The translations under genes and the position numbers were made by a program. A stretch of DNA of 64,000 bases from QHXW01 sp035297145 (GTDB lineage: Bacteria > Acidobacteriota > Terriglobia > Bryobacterales > Bryobacteraceae): the NCBI GenBank assembly GCA_035297145.1, contig DATGZN010000112.1:127166-191165 (forward strand). The letters run 5' to 3'. Below, one piece after another: positions 10,313 through 18,298 of the stretch (position 1 is its first letter; the number at the start of each line of letters is the position of its first letter). The notes under the pieces were generated by a model. That model was not told the origin of the DNA and searched no databases. It saw only the letters and a list, made by a program, of their open reading frames with translations.

Positions 10313-11625
10313 CTCCAACCAAGCCCGCCTTCCAGGCGCCAGCGTCGTTCTGGCAAATCTGGAACATGTGCTTTGGATTTTTCGGCATCCAATTTGGTTG
10401 GGCCCTGCAACTGGCCAACATGAGTGCCATCTACGAGTATCTCGGCGCGCGCCCAGATCAGATTCCCATGCTTTGGCTGGCGGCTCCGCTCACTGGCCTC
10501 ATCGTGCAGCCGATCATCGGTCATCTGAGCGATCACACCTGGGGACGGTTGGGCCGCAGGCGGCCTTACTTCCTGACGGGCGCCGTGCTGAGCACGCTGG
10601 CACTCGTGGCGATGCCCAACGCTCCGGCAATTTGGGTGGCGGCCGGTCTGCTGTGGATTCTGGATGCTTCCATCAACATCAGCATGGAGCCGTTCCGTGC
10701 GTTCGTCGCCGATCTGCTGCCGGAATCGGAGCGAACCCGCGGATTCGCCATGCAAAGCCTGTTCATTGGCCTCGGCGCGGTCATTGCATCGTCGCTGCCG
10801 TATTTGCTTGAGGGGCGTGTCAAAGGCAACGGTGGGGGCGCCATCCCACTGACGTTTCGATTCTCTTTCTATACCGGCGCGGTCGTATTTTTCTGCGCCG
10901 TACTGTGGACTGTCATCCGCACGCCGGAACGCCCGCCGGAAGATCTTGTTGCGTTTCGGAAAATGAAGTCGCAAGGGCAGGGAATCGCGGCGGGCGCGCG
11001 CGAGATTCTCGCCTCGGTTCGCGCCATGCCGCGCACCATGCGGCAACTCGCCTGGGTGCAGCTTTCCACGTGGCTGGGTCTGTTTTGCATGTGGCTCTAT
11101 TTCCCGGTCGCGGTGGCGCATCACGTATTCGGTGCGGCCGACCCGACCTCGCCGCAATACAGCGCGGGAATTGCCTGGGGCAGCCTCTGCTTCGGGATGT
11201 ACTCGGCTGTGTGCGCCGTGTTTTCGTTTGCGCTACCGGCGATGGCCCGCAAACTCGGCCGCGGCACCACACATAGTATTTGCCTGCTGGCGGGAGCCTG
11301 CGGATTGCTCTCGGTGCTGGTGATCCACAACCAGTACCTGCTCCTGCTGTCCATGGTGGGCGTCGGCATCGCGTGGGCCAGCATTCTGGCGATGCCATAC
11401 TCCATCCTGTCTGGCGCACTGCCGCCGGAGAAAATGGGCGTCTACATGGGGATTTTCAATTTCTTCATTGTGATCCCGGAGATCATCGCGTCGCTTGGTC
11501 TGGGTTGGGTGATGAGCCACCTGCTCAATAACAACCGGCTGTTGGCGGTGGTTACTGGTGGGGGATTTCTGGTGCTGGCGGCACTGCTGATGCGCCGCGT
11601 GGACGACAAGGAATCAGCCGCGTGA
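10309..11625 (+). CDS. MFS sugar transporter, maltose/sucrose GPH-like
   Basis: A 438-residue, roughly 12-helix inner-membrane carrier. The MFS loop signature GHLSDHTWGRLGRRRPY follows helix 2, as in the sucrose-proton symporter/GPH group. ATG 10309 overlaps the malQ stop by four bases; the open frame extends upstream to 9982 but that part is only malQ read in another frame. Its place between malQ and a secreted GH13 implies import of maltose or maltodextrins; substrate and cation are inferred. Confidence 0.85.
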   Translation: MTPTKPAFQAPASFWQIWNMCFGFFGIQFGWALQLANMSAIYEYLGARPDQIPMLWLAAPLTGLIVQPIIGHLSDHTWGRLGRRRPYFLTGAVLSTLALVAMPNAPAIWVAAGLLWILDASINISMEPFRAFVADLLPESERTRGFAMQSLFIGLGAVIASSLPYLLEGRVKGNGGGAIPLTFRFSFYTGAVVFFCAVLWTVIRTPERPPEDLVAFRKMKSQGQGIAAGAREILASVRAMPRTMRQLAWVQLSTWLGLFCMWLYFPVAVAHHVFGAADPTSPQYSAGIAWGSLCFGMYSAVCAVFSFALPAMARKLGRGTTHSICLLAGACGLLSVLVIHNQYLLLLSMVGVGIAWASILAMPYSILSGALPPEKMGVYMGIFNFFIVIPEIIASLGLGWVMSHLLNNNRLLAVVTGGGFLVLAALLMRRVDDKESAA

Positions 11626-13511
11626 AGCGCCTCCTTCTGCTCGTAACAGCGTGGAGGCTGATCGCCGCCGCCCCCGAAGTCAACAAAGTTGAACCGCCGA
11701 ACTGGTGGGTGGGACATAGCCTCAACCCGGTGCGCCTGCTGATTCACGGGAAGGATCTAAAAGGATCCACCGTCAAATGCGCGGAAGCAGGCGTGAAGCC
11801 CGGGCGCGTGCAATCGAACGCAGCCGGTACGTATTTGTTTGTCGAGGTTGAGATTCAGGAGAATGCCAAGCCCGGCTCCTATCCGCTGCAGGTCACCACA
11901 CCCGATGGGACGGCGACCGCTCCGTTCGAACTTCAAGCGCCCTTGCCGCGCCGCGGGCGGTTTCAAGGTTTCTCTTCCGATGACGTCATCTACCTCATCA
12001 TGCCCGACCGTTTCGCAAACGGCGATCCCGGCAATGACGACCCTGCTGTTTCCCATGGTCTCTTCGATCGTCACAAAGCCCGTTACTATCACGGCGGCGA
12101 TTTTCAAGGGATCATCGATCATCTTCCGTATCTCAAAGATCTCGGCGTGACGGCGCTCTGGCTCACGCCCGTCTACGACAATGTCAATCATCTAAACGAG
12201 CGCGAGAAGTATGACGATGAGGCCATCACTGACTATCACGGATACGGCGCGGTGGATTTCTATGGCGTGGAGGAGCACTTCGGTGATCTGGCGCTTCTGA
12301 AGAAGCTGGTGGACTCGGCCCATGCGCTTGGCCTGAAGGTACTCCAGGACCAGGTGGCCAACCACACCGGACCATACCATCCGTGGGCCGCTGATTCGCC
12401 GACGCCAACCTGGTTCAACGGAACGGTTGAGAATCACCTGGCAAATACTTGGCAAATTTGGACTTTGGCCGATCCGCGCGCACCCTCGTCCCTACAAAAA
12501 AGCACGCTCGAGGGATGGTTCATCAACACTCTCCCGGACCTCAACCAAAACGATCCCTTGACCGCGCAATATCTGATCCAGAACACGCTGTGGTGGATCG
12601 CCTCGACGGGTATCGACGGTATCCGCCAGGACACCTTGCCATATGTGCCACGCACCTTTTGGCGCGAATGGATGCAGGCCATCAAACGCGAGTACCCCAG
12701 TTTTCGTGTGGTCGGCGAGATGTGGGATGAAGATCCAGCGCTGGTGGCGTTTTTCCAGGGCGGCAAGGCGCAGTTTGATGGAGTCGATTCACGCGTGGAC
12801 GCGCTGTTCGACTTTCCATTGTTCGGGGCCATCCGGCGCGTGTTTGCGCACAATGCGCCGGCTGAGGAGCTGGCAAAGGTGCTGGCGCACGATCGGCTTT
12901 ACCCGGATCCGAATCTGCTGGTGACTTTTCTTGGGTCGCACGACACGGCGCGCTTCATGAATGAGAGCGGGGCGAGCGTGGATGACATAAAGCTGGCCTT
13001 CACGTTCCTAATGACAACTCGCGGCATTCCCATGGTTTATTACGGCGATGAAATAGCGATGCGAGGCGGCGGGGACCCCGACAATCGCCGTGATTTTCCG
13101 GGCGGCTGGCGTGAAGATGCGCGCAACGCCTTCGAGGTGAGCGGCCGCACACCGGAAGAGCAGGCGATTTTCGATCATCTGCACCGGCTGATGCGGGTAC
13201 GGGCGAAACTCGAGCCGTTGCGCCGAGGTACGACGATTGACCTGGTGGCGAAAGATCAAGTCTACGCTTTTGCGCGAGTATCCGGGAACGTGGCCCCGCT
13301 GGTGGTGTTCAATTTGGCCACCGATCCGGCAATGGTGTCGGTCGAGACTTCGGAATTGCCAATTCCACCCCAGATCGTAGTCAGCAACCCGCAACCCGGC
13401 AGGTCTTGGCACGATGAACTGGGCATCGCCCCGGATGCCCAATGGTGGGATAGCAAGCTCACTGTCGAAATGCCGCCCCGTTCCGCTGCCATCTACTCCA
13501 TCAGCCGGTAG
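11622..13511 (+). CDS. secreted GH13 alpha-amylase family enzyme, neopullulanase/cyclomaltodextrinase-like
   Basis: A 629-residue GH13 enzyme. A GTG start overlaps the transporter stop (GTGA). A signal peptide is followed by the cyclomaltodextrinase N-domain opening VEPPNWWVGHSLNPVRLLIHG, then the TIM barrel. Catalytic residues: nucleophile Asp about 337 in GIRQDTLPY, acid/base Glu about 366 in VVGEMWD, third Asp about 441 in LGSHDTARF. The type matches SusA-like periplasmic neopullulanases that cut starch fragments before import by the neighbouring transporter. Exact specificity (pullulan, cyclodextrin, maltodextrin) cannot be read from sequence. Confidence 0.9.
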   Translation: MKRLLLLVTAWRLIAAAPEVNKVEPPNWWVGHSLNPVRLLIHGKDLKGSTVKCAEAGVKPGRVQSNAAGTYLFVEVEIQENAKPGSYPLQVTTPDGTATAPFELQAPLPRRGRFQGFSSDDVIYLIMPDRFANGDPGNDDPAVSHGLFDRHKARYYHGGDFQGIIDHLPYLKDLGVTALWLTPVYDNVNHLNEREKYDDEAITDYHGYGAVDFYGVEEHFGDLALLKKLVDSAHALGLKVLQDQVANHTGPYHPWAADSPTPTWFNGTVENHLANTWQIWTLADPRAPSSLQKSTLEGWFINTLPDLNQNDPLTAQYLIQNTLWWIASTGIDGIRQDTLPYVPRTFWREWMQAIKREYPSFRVVGEMWDEDPALVAFFQGGKAQFDGVDSRVDALFDFPLFGAIRRVFAHNAPAEELAKVLAHDRLYPDPNLLVTFLGSHDTARFMNESGASVDDIKLAFTFLMTTRGIPMVYYGDEIAMRGGGDPDNRRDFPGGWREDARNAFEVSGRTPEEQAIFDHLHRLMRVRAKLEPLRRGTTIDLVAKDQVYAFARVSGNVAPLVVFNLATDPAMVSVETSELPIPPQIVVSNPQPGRSWHDELGIAPDAQWWDSKLTVEMPPRSAAIYSISR

Positions 13512-13515
13512 AAAA

Positions 13516-13533
13516 GGCTGGACATGTCCAGCC
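13516..13533. terminator. perfect 18-bp palindrome between convergent genes
   Basis: GGCTGGACATGTCCAGCC is identical to its reverse complement and lies in the 30-bp gap between the ends of the GH13 gene (+) and the VWA gene (-). In RNA it would form a short GC hairpin, and a T run follows 19 bp later. It could serve as a two-way terminator or be one copy of a dispersed palindrome. Termination is inferred from placement. Confidence 0.5.
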
Positions 13534-13541
13534 ACTACGAA

Positions 13542-14546
13542 TCAATTGGTTTTTCCCCCAGGCGCGTAGTAGCCCTTGCGCGCTTGCACCTTCAGGTTTT
13601 TGTCAGTGACGCGTAAGTCCACGCGGCGGAAGCTGCCGTCGCGCTTTTCGTTAGTGGGCTTGTAACCGATGGCGTACTGACTGCGCATCTCGTCCTGCAG
13701 TTCCTTGAAGACATCGGGCAGAGTATTCTTACGGTCCACTTTAAACACTCGCCCGCCAGTATCGTCCGACATCCTGTGCAGATACGAATCCGTCACAGCG
13801 CCAAAATAACCGAAGCCGCCGTACGCGCTGCGATCGACATAGTAGATGCTGTAAATGACGGTGTCGGCCCTCTGCGCCGCACTGATGGCTTCCTCGATCT
13901 TCAAACGGCTGCCCTCATCCATGCCATCCGTGATCAGCACCACTGCCTTGCGGCCGACTTGTTGGGTCATTTGGTCGTGGCAGGCGAGATACACGGCGTC
14001 GTAGAGGACCGTGCCACGCGGCTGGCCAATCGTCGGCACCGGTCCAGGGTGAATGCCTTGCACTCCCGAGTTGACTTGCAGATTCTTGAGCCCTGCCTGG
14101 AGCAACCGGGGGGACCCGGTGAAATCCTGCAACAGCTCGGCATCTTCGCCGAAGCTGATCAGGAACGCGATATCCTTCTTGCGCAGCACCTGCGAAAAGA
14201 ATTGATAGGCGGCTTCCCGCTCGATATCGATCAGGTTGCGCTGGCTGCCGCTCACATCCACCAACAGCCCGATGGTCAGCGGCAAGTCGGTTTCGCGCGT
14301 GAAATACTTGATCTCCTGGGTCTGGCCATCCTCGCTGACAGTGAAATCGTCTTTCGTCAGATTGCCCACCAGCCCGCCGCCTTTGTTGTGCACGGTGGCC
14401 AGGATGCTCACCAGGTTGACCTCCACCTGAATGGGGGCTGGAGCTTCTTCAGGCGGCTTTTGCGGCGTTTCCTGAGAAGACGCCAACGGCAGCAGGGCGA
14501 TTGCGGCAACACAGGCTGCCGCCGTGCGGGCATAAAAGTTCATCAT
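13542..14546 (-). CDS. secreted VWA-domain protein, acidobacterial VWFA-related type
   Basis: A 334-residue exported protein. After the signal peptide and a Pro-rich linker comes an N-terminal beta domain (VNLVSILATVHNKGGGLVGN, then LTKDDFTVSEDGQ), then a von Willebrand A domain with an intact metal site DVSGS and, later, ITDGMDEGSR. This two-part layout is characteristic of the VWFA-related family that is abundant in Acidobacteriota; its function is unknown, presumably adhesion or protein contacts at the cell surface. I start at ATG 14546, the first of two adjacent Met codons before the signal peptide; the open frame extends to 14609 without signal-like sequence. Confidence 0.88.
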   Translation of the reverse strand: MMNFYARTAAACVAAIALLPLASSQETPQKPPEEAPAPIQVEVNLVSILATVHNKGGGLVGNLTKDDFTVSEDGQTQEIKYFTRETDLPLTIGLLVDVSGSQRNLIDIEREAAYQFFSQVLRKKDIAFLISFGEDAELLQDFTGSPRLLQAGLKNLQVNSGVQGIHPGPVPTIGQPRGTVLYDAVYLACHDQMTQQVGRKAVVLITDGMDEGSRLKIEEAISAAQRADTVIYSIYYVDRSAYGGFGYFGAVTDSYLHRMSDDTGGRVFKVDRKNTLPDVFKELQDEMRSQYAIGYKPTNEKRDGSFRRVDLRVTDKNLKVQARKGYYAPGGKTN

Positions 14547-14588
14547 ACGGATAGAATGGTGACGTACCCCCGTTCCTAATTGTTTCAA

Positions 14589-15194
14589 ATGCGTGCAGCC
14601 ATCCGCCACTTGAAGACCTGCGACCCCGTGCTTGGCGCGCTCATCGAACGCGTCGGGCCCTATTGCATCGAGTTTCGCGAGCCGAGTTTCGAAACGCTGG
14701 TGCGATCCATTGTCTTCCAGCAGCTAAGTGGAAAGGTGGCGCGGGTGATCTACGGCCGCTTGGCCAGTGCGCTTCCCGACGGGCGTGTGACGCCGGAAGG
14801 TGTTCTGGCGCTACGGTTCGAGCGTATGCGACGGCTGGGCCTTTCCCGCCAAAAGACCCTTTACATCCGCGATCTGGCGCGCCAAACCGTGAAAGGGAAA
14901 GTTGCATTTGAGGTACTGCCGGATTTTCCGGATGAAGAAGTGATCACGCGCCTGACGGCTGTTAAAGGCATCGGCGAGTGGACGGCGCAGATGTTTCTGA
15001 TCTTTGCTTTGCGGCGCCACAACGTGCTGCCTACGGGAGACCTCGGCATTCGCAGCGCGATTAAGAAAGCCTATGGCCTCGCTGAACTCCCCAAGCCACG
15101 CGAAGTCGAGGAACTCGCGCGCGGCTGGCATCCCTACTGCACGGTTGCCAGCTGGTACCTTTGGCGCAGCCTGGACGGGCAGGCGGGGATTTAG
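14589..15194 (+). CDS. alkA: DNA-3-methyladenine glycosylase II
   Basis: A HhH-GPD base-excision glycosylase of 201 residues that removes alkylated purines. The helix-hairpin-helix LTAVKGIGEWTAQMFLIF and the catalytic Asp at about 151 in LPTGDLGIRSA are intact. It lacks the N-terminal domain of E. coli AlkA (282 residues), so it is the short form common outside Enterobacteria. ATG 14589 chosen; a TTG at 14580 would add three residues. Divergent from the VWA gene, convergent with the methyltransferase. Confidence 0.9.
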   Translation: MRAAIRHLKTCDPVLGALIERVGPYCIEFREPSFETLVRSIVFQQLSGKVARVIYGRLASALPDGRVTPEGVLALRFERMRRLGLSRQKTLYIRDLARQTVKGKVAFEVLPDFPDEEVITRLTAVKGIGEWTAQMFLIFALRRHNVLPTGDLGIRSAIKKAYGLAELPKPREVEELARGWHPYCTVASWYLWRSLDGQAGI

Positions 15195-15209
15195 AAGCCG
15201 GTGCCAGGT

Positions 15210-15240
15210 GTTAGGTTCTAGGTGCTAGTGAAAACCTAAC
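15210..15240. terminator. hairpin between convergent alkA and methyltransferase
   Basis: GTTAGGTT (15210-15217) is the reverse complement of AACCTAAC (15233-15240), leaving a 15-base loop. It lies across the meeting point of two convergent genes and includes the last bases of the methyltransferase gene. The loop also repeats AGGTGYTAG twice. Weak support as a terminator; no long T run. Confidence 0.3.
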
Positions 15241-16645
15241 CCAGCTTTCTTCCGATGATCGCGTAATCCAGGCCACCGAAGAACACGTCGCGAAAGTCTC
15301 CGGGCAAACTCGCAAGTACGGGCATGGTTTCGACAGCGGGGAACCGGCGGTGCACCTCGATCTGGCCGATGCCGTATTCTTCCATGTAGAACGCGAGCAG
15401 CGCGTGCGGCACAGGCCGTGTGTGCGTGGGATCTAGGTAGAAATGCGTGGCGAAGATGGCGAGGCACTCGGGGTTGGGCGTCTCGATGGCCAGCACGCCG
15501 CCACGGCGAAGCGCTCGCGTTGCCAGGCGCATCATTTCCGGAAGCTGCGCGGGGGCAAGATGCTCGATTGCCTGTGCGCAAAAAATACCGTCGAGTGAGC
15601 CCTCTGTCAGCGCTGCCAGATACGCGAACAGGTCTGCCTCATCTGCCTGAAGTCCCTTGCTCCGGCACAAGTCCACGGATTCACGGCTGAGGTCGATGCC
15701 ACGGGCCGCGACCCCGGCTTCACGCATCAGTTCAAGAAACTCGCCTCGCCCGCACCCGATGTCCAGTACGTCCTTGCAGCCGGCGAAATAGGGAACGTAG
15801 AATCGTTGTCCGGCTTGGACGAATTCCTCCGAACCGCGAAAACGTTCGGCGAAACGCGCATAGTCGAATACCGAACCGGCTTCCGCGATGGGCGGCGCCG
15901 GTTGGGCCAGTGGCGCCGGTGAGGCCAATGAGGTCACGGAACGCGCGCGCTGGCGGATCAGGCGAAGCTCCGTGTGAATGATGGTCTCGAATGCCGCGCT
16001 AGCCCGGGCGAAATCGGCCGCCAGTTTCTTTTGCATGTCCAGGGTTGCTCTCTCGAGAGCACCCAGATAGTCCGCGTGCTGCGCTTTGACGTTGTCGCGG
16101 AAATTCGTCTCCATCAGTGTGGCACGGTGCTGGAAAGCGATTTGCAAATCGGCGACGCTGCGCAGAAATTGCATTTCGTTGGTGGCGAGCCTGTGTTCCC
16201 ACTCGCTGCGCCAAGTGGTCCAGTGGGTGCGGATGTCCTCTACTTCCTCCGCCGTGCGGGCTACAGAGCCGAATCGCTGATTCAGAGACACAATCGAGCG
16301 ATTCAGTTCACTTAGCGCTTCGAGCGTGGCTTCCACGCAGGCCATCACTTCACGGTTGAAAACCACTTGATCACGGACGAACCAGCCCAGCCCGCGCGCG
16401 ATTGTACCCTTCGCCGCTTGGATCAACGAGTTCAGGAAACCGGGCGGCCGCGGATTGACGCCGCCGATCGCAGCAATCTTGGCTTCCGCTCGGTCCCTCG
16501 CTTGTGCCAGCGGCATCAGGTCGGCAACCGGTTCTGAGCCTGATCCGTTAACTCCGGGGTAGCGTGCGCTCACCCGCTCGCGCACCGCGCGCAGCAGTTC
16601 CGCCAGTTCCTCAGCCTTTAAGGCTTCGTTACTTTCGGGCGCCAC
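15236..16645 (-). CDS. SAM-dependent methyltransferase with long helical N-terminal region
   Basis: A 469-residue protein. Residues about 1-240 are mostly helical and coiled-coil-like (for example EALSELNRSIVSLNQRFG and ADLQIAFQHRATLMETNF). Residues about 280-460 are a class I methyltransferase with SAM motif I DVLDIGCGRGEFLELM, acidic motif ARGIDLS and IFCAQAIEHL. The arrangement recalls methyltransferases linked to surface polysaccharide synthesis, but the acceptor is not readable. A GTG start overlaps queF by 17 bp, so translation is probably coupled to it. Confidence 0.75.
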   Translation of the reverse strand: MAPESNEALKAEELAELLRAVRERVSARYPGVNGSGSEPVADLMPLAQARDRAEAKIAAIGGVNPRPPGFLNSLIQAAKGTIARGLGWFVRDQVVFNREVMACVEATLEALSELNRSIVSLNQRFGSVARTAEEVEDIRTHWTTWRSEWEHRLATNEMQFLRSVADLQIAFQHRATLMETNFRDNVKAQHADYLGALERATLDMQKKLAADFARASAAFETIIHTELRLIRQRARSVTSLASPAPLAQPAPPIAEAGSVFDYARFAERFRGSEEFVQAGQRFYVPYFAGCKDVLDIGCGRGEFLELMREAGVAARGIDLSRESVDLCRSKGLQADEADLFAYLAALTEGSLDGIFCAQAIEHLAPAQLPEMMRLATRALRRGGVLAIETPNPECLAIFATHFYLDPTHTRPVPHALLAFYMEEYGIGQIEVHRRFPAVETMPVLASLPGDFRDVFFGGLDYAIIGRKLG

Positions 16646-17030
16646 TCTTCTTGCTCCAGGTGGCCGTCACTTTCGCGTGCAGTCCGCCACGCGGTGTAAA
16701 TTCGCCCACCACGGTTGCGGTAATGGGTTTGGCCGCAGCCACCACATCGCGCAAAAACCGGTTCACCACGTTTTCATAGAAGATGCCGAGGTTGCGATAT
16801 GCCAGCACGTACATCTTGAGCGACTTCAGCTCCAGACATAATTTGTCTGGCGTGTAGCGTAGGGTGATCCGCCCGAAATCCGGAAGGCCGGTTTTAGGGC
16901 ACACGGAAGTGAACTCGGGAACAACAATTTCGATCTCGTAGCCCGGGAATTGGTTCGGCCAAGTTTCGATTTCAGGCAGCGGCGCTTCGATTCCGGCCTC
17001 CGCGTGCGCGTCAGTGTAGGAGCGCTTCAT
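16629..17030 (-). CDS. queF: NADPH-dependent 7-cyano-7-deazaguanine reductase
   Basis: Reduces preQ0 to preQ1 in queuosine biosynthesis; cytosolic T-fold enzyme. The 133-residue length fits the unimodular (YkvM-type) form. The nucleophilic cysteine is at about 44 in FTSVCPKTGLPDFG, and the NADPH/substrate block LELKSLKMYVLAYRNLGIFYE follows. ATG 17030 overlaps the stop of the TIGR00300 gene by four bases; the frame stays open upstream to 17219 but that is the neighbour read in another frame. No other queuosine gene is in the window. Confidence 0.93.
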   Translation of the reverse strand: MKRSYTDAHAEAGIEAPLPEIETWPNQFPGYEIEIVVPEFTSVCPKTGLPDFGRITLRYTPDKLCLELKSLKMYVLAYRNLGIFYENVVNRFLRDVVAAAKPITATVVGEFTPRGGLHAKVTATWSKKSGARK

Positions 17031-18241
17031 TTCTTCACGAGCGCGCGCGAGAGCAGATCGAGAAACAGCCCGACATCCGTCACTACGCCCACCGCCTGGC
17101 CGGTGCCGCGATCGCTCACTTTGGTGGCGACGGCCGGATTGATGTCCACACAAACGATCTTCACCCAGCTCGGCAGCATGTTGCCCGTGGCGATGGAGTG
17201 CAGCATCGAACCCAGGCACAGCACCAGCCCGGCGCCTTTCAAGTGTTCAGCGTAGGCGTCCTGTGCGGCGTTCATATCGGTGATGGTGTCGGGCAGGGGG
17301 CCGTCGTCCCGCAGGCTACCGGCCAGTACGAAGGGAACGTTCTTTTTCACGCACTCGTAGAGAACTCCCGATCGTAAGCGCCCACTTTCCACAGCGCGGG
17401 CGATGCTGCCGCAGTGATAGACGGCGTTGATGGCGCGCATGTGATTGCGGTGGCCATGTTCTTCCTGGCGCCCATCCGCCAGACGGATTCCGAGTGACGT
17501 GCCGAACAACGCCGCTTCCAGATCGTGCACGCCTAGCGCGTTGCCGCTGAGCAAAGCCTGGATGAATCCGCTGCGGATCAACTGCGCCAGGCCCTGCACA
17601 CCGCCTGTATGCACCACCACCGGACCAGCGACGGCGACCACTTTCAGACCTTGTTCGATGGTCTGCTCGACGAGCGTCGCGGTCTGGCGCACCGCCGTTT
17701 CCACTTGGCGCTCCGACGAGATGCCGTTACTCATGAACGCGAAAGCCAGCCGGTCGCGTTCCTTCGATTCGGGCACCACACGGATGCCGCGCATCCCCAC
17801 GACGACTTGATCGCCGGCGTGGAGGTCGCGCATCCGGCGGCACACCGCTCTGCCGTCTGCGACCACCACGAGCGCGTCCATGCGTTGATTGTCCACCTCA
17901 ATCCATTGCTGCTGGTGGCGGACGAGCGTGCGGTGGTTGGTGGTGGAATAGAAATCCTCGGGAGCACAGCGGTCGCGCTCCACCGTGCGCAGTTGCGCGT
18001 CGCCGCTGTCGACGGGCGAGCAGCCCAGGCCGAGCAACTGTTGCAGCAGGCGCTCCATGACGGCGCGCTCGCTGGCCTCCACCTTCAGGCGTAGGTACGA
18101 TCCGTCGCTGTTGGTCTTCCCAACGCGGAATTCTTCGACCTCGAACCGGCCGCCGAACTCGACCACCTGATCGAAAATCTGCTCCATGATGTGGGAATCG
18201 ATCAGGTGGCCCTGAGCTTCGACGACTTCCTGGAATGGCAT
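17027..18241 (-). CDS. TIGR00300 family protein (LOR/SDH-type, ornithine cyclodeaminase/ArgZ-like)
   Basis: A 404-residue protein of the TIGR00300 family. The N-terminal region (VEAQGHLIDSHIMEQIFDQV, then SYLRLKVEA) corresponds to the regulatory-like small domain. The C-terminal half has an NAD-binding layout (LKVVAVAGPVVVHTGG, HDLEAALFGTSLG, CVDINPAVATKVSDRGT). Characterised relatives include an archaeal ornithine cyclodeaminase and the C-terminal part of cyanobacterial ArgZ/AgrE; the arginine-dihydrolase domain of the latter is absent here. So a role in ornithine-to-proline conversion is possible but inferred. It is first in an operon with queF and a methyltransferase. Confidence 0.75.
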   Translation of the reverse strand: MPFQEVVEAQGHLIDSHIMEQIFDQVVEFGGRFEVEEFRVGKTNSDGSYLRLKVEASERAVMERLLQQLLGLGCSPVDSGDAQLRTVERDRCAPEDFYSTTNHRTLVRHQQQWIEVDNQRMDALVVVADGRAVCRRMRDLHAGDQVVVGMRGIRVVPESKERDRLAFAFMSNGISSERQVETAVRQTATLVEQTIEQGLKVVAVAGPVVVHTGGVQGLAQLIRSGFIQALLSGNALGVHDLEAALFGTSLGIRLADGRQEEHGHRNHMRAINAVYHCGSIARAVESGRLRSGVLYECVKKNVPFVLAGSLRDDGPLPDTITDMNAAQDAYAEHLKGAGLVLCLGSMLHSIATGNMLPSWVKIVCVDINPAVATKVSDRGTGQAVGVVTDVGLFLDLLSRALVKK

Positions 18242-18256
18242 GAACTCTAATTTCGC

Positions 18257-18288
18257 CTTTCTCCGCGCCTCCGCGCCTCTGCGGTGAG
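18257..18288. repeat. GCAGAGGCGCAGAG-type dispersed repeat, copy 2
   Basis: The complement reads CTCACCGCAGAGGCGCGGAG followed by GCGCGGAG, matching the copy at 1529-1560 with few differences but in the opposite orientation. It lies in the 57-bp gap between the phosphofructokinase end and the TIGR00300 start, again just upstream of a start codon in its own orientation. Confidence 0.55.
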
Positions 18289-18298
18289 GCGTTTGACT

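Noticed and set aside
13776..14579. 267-codon open frame antisense to the VWA gene
   Set aside because: Shadow frame of a GC-rich gene; no domain, signal or start site, while the VWA reading has signal peptide and intact DVSGS motif.
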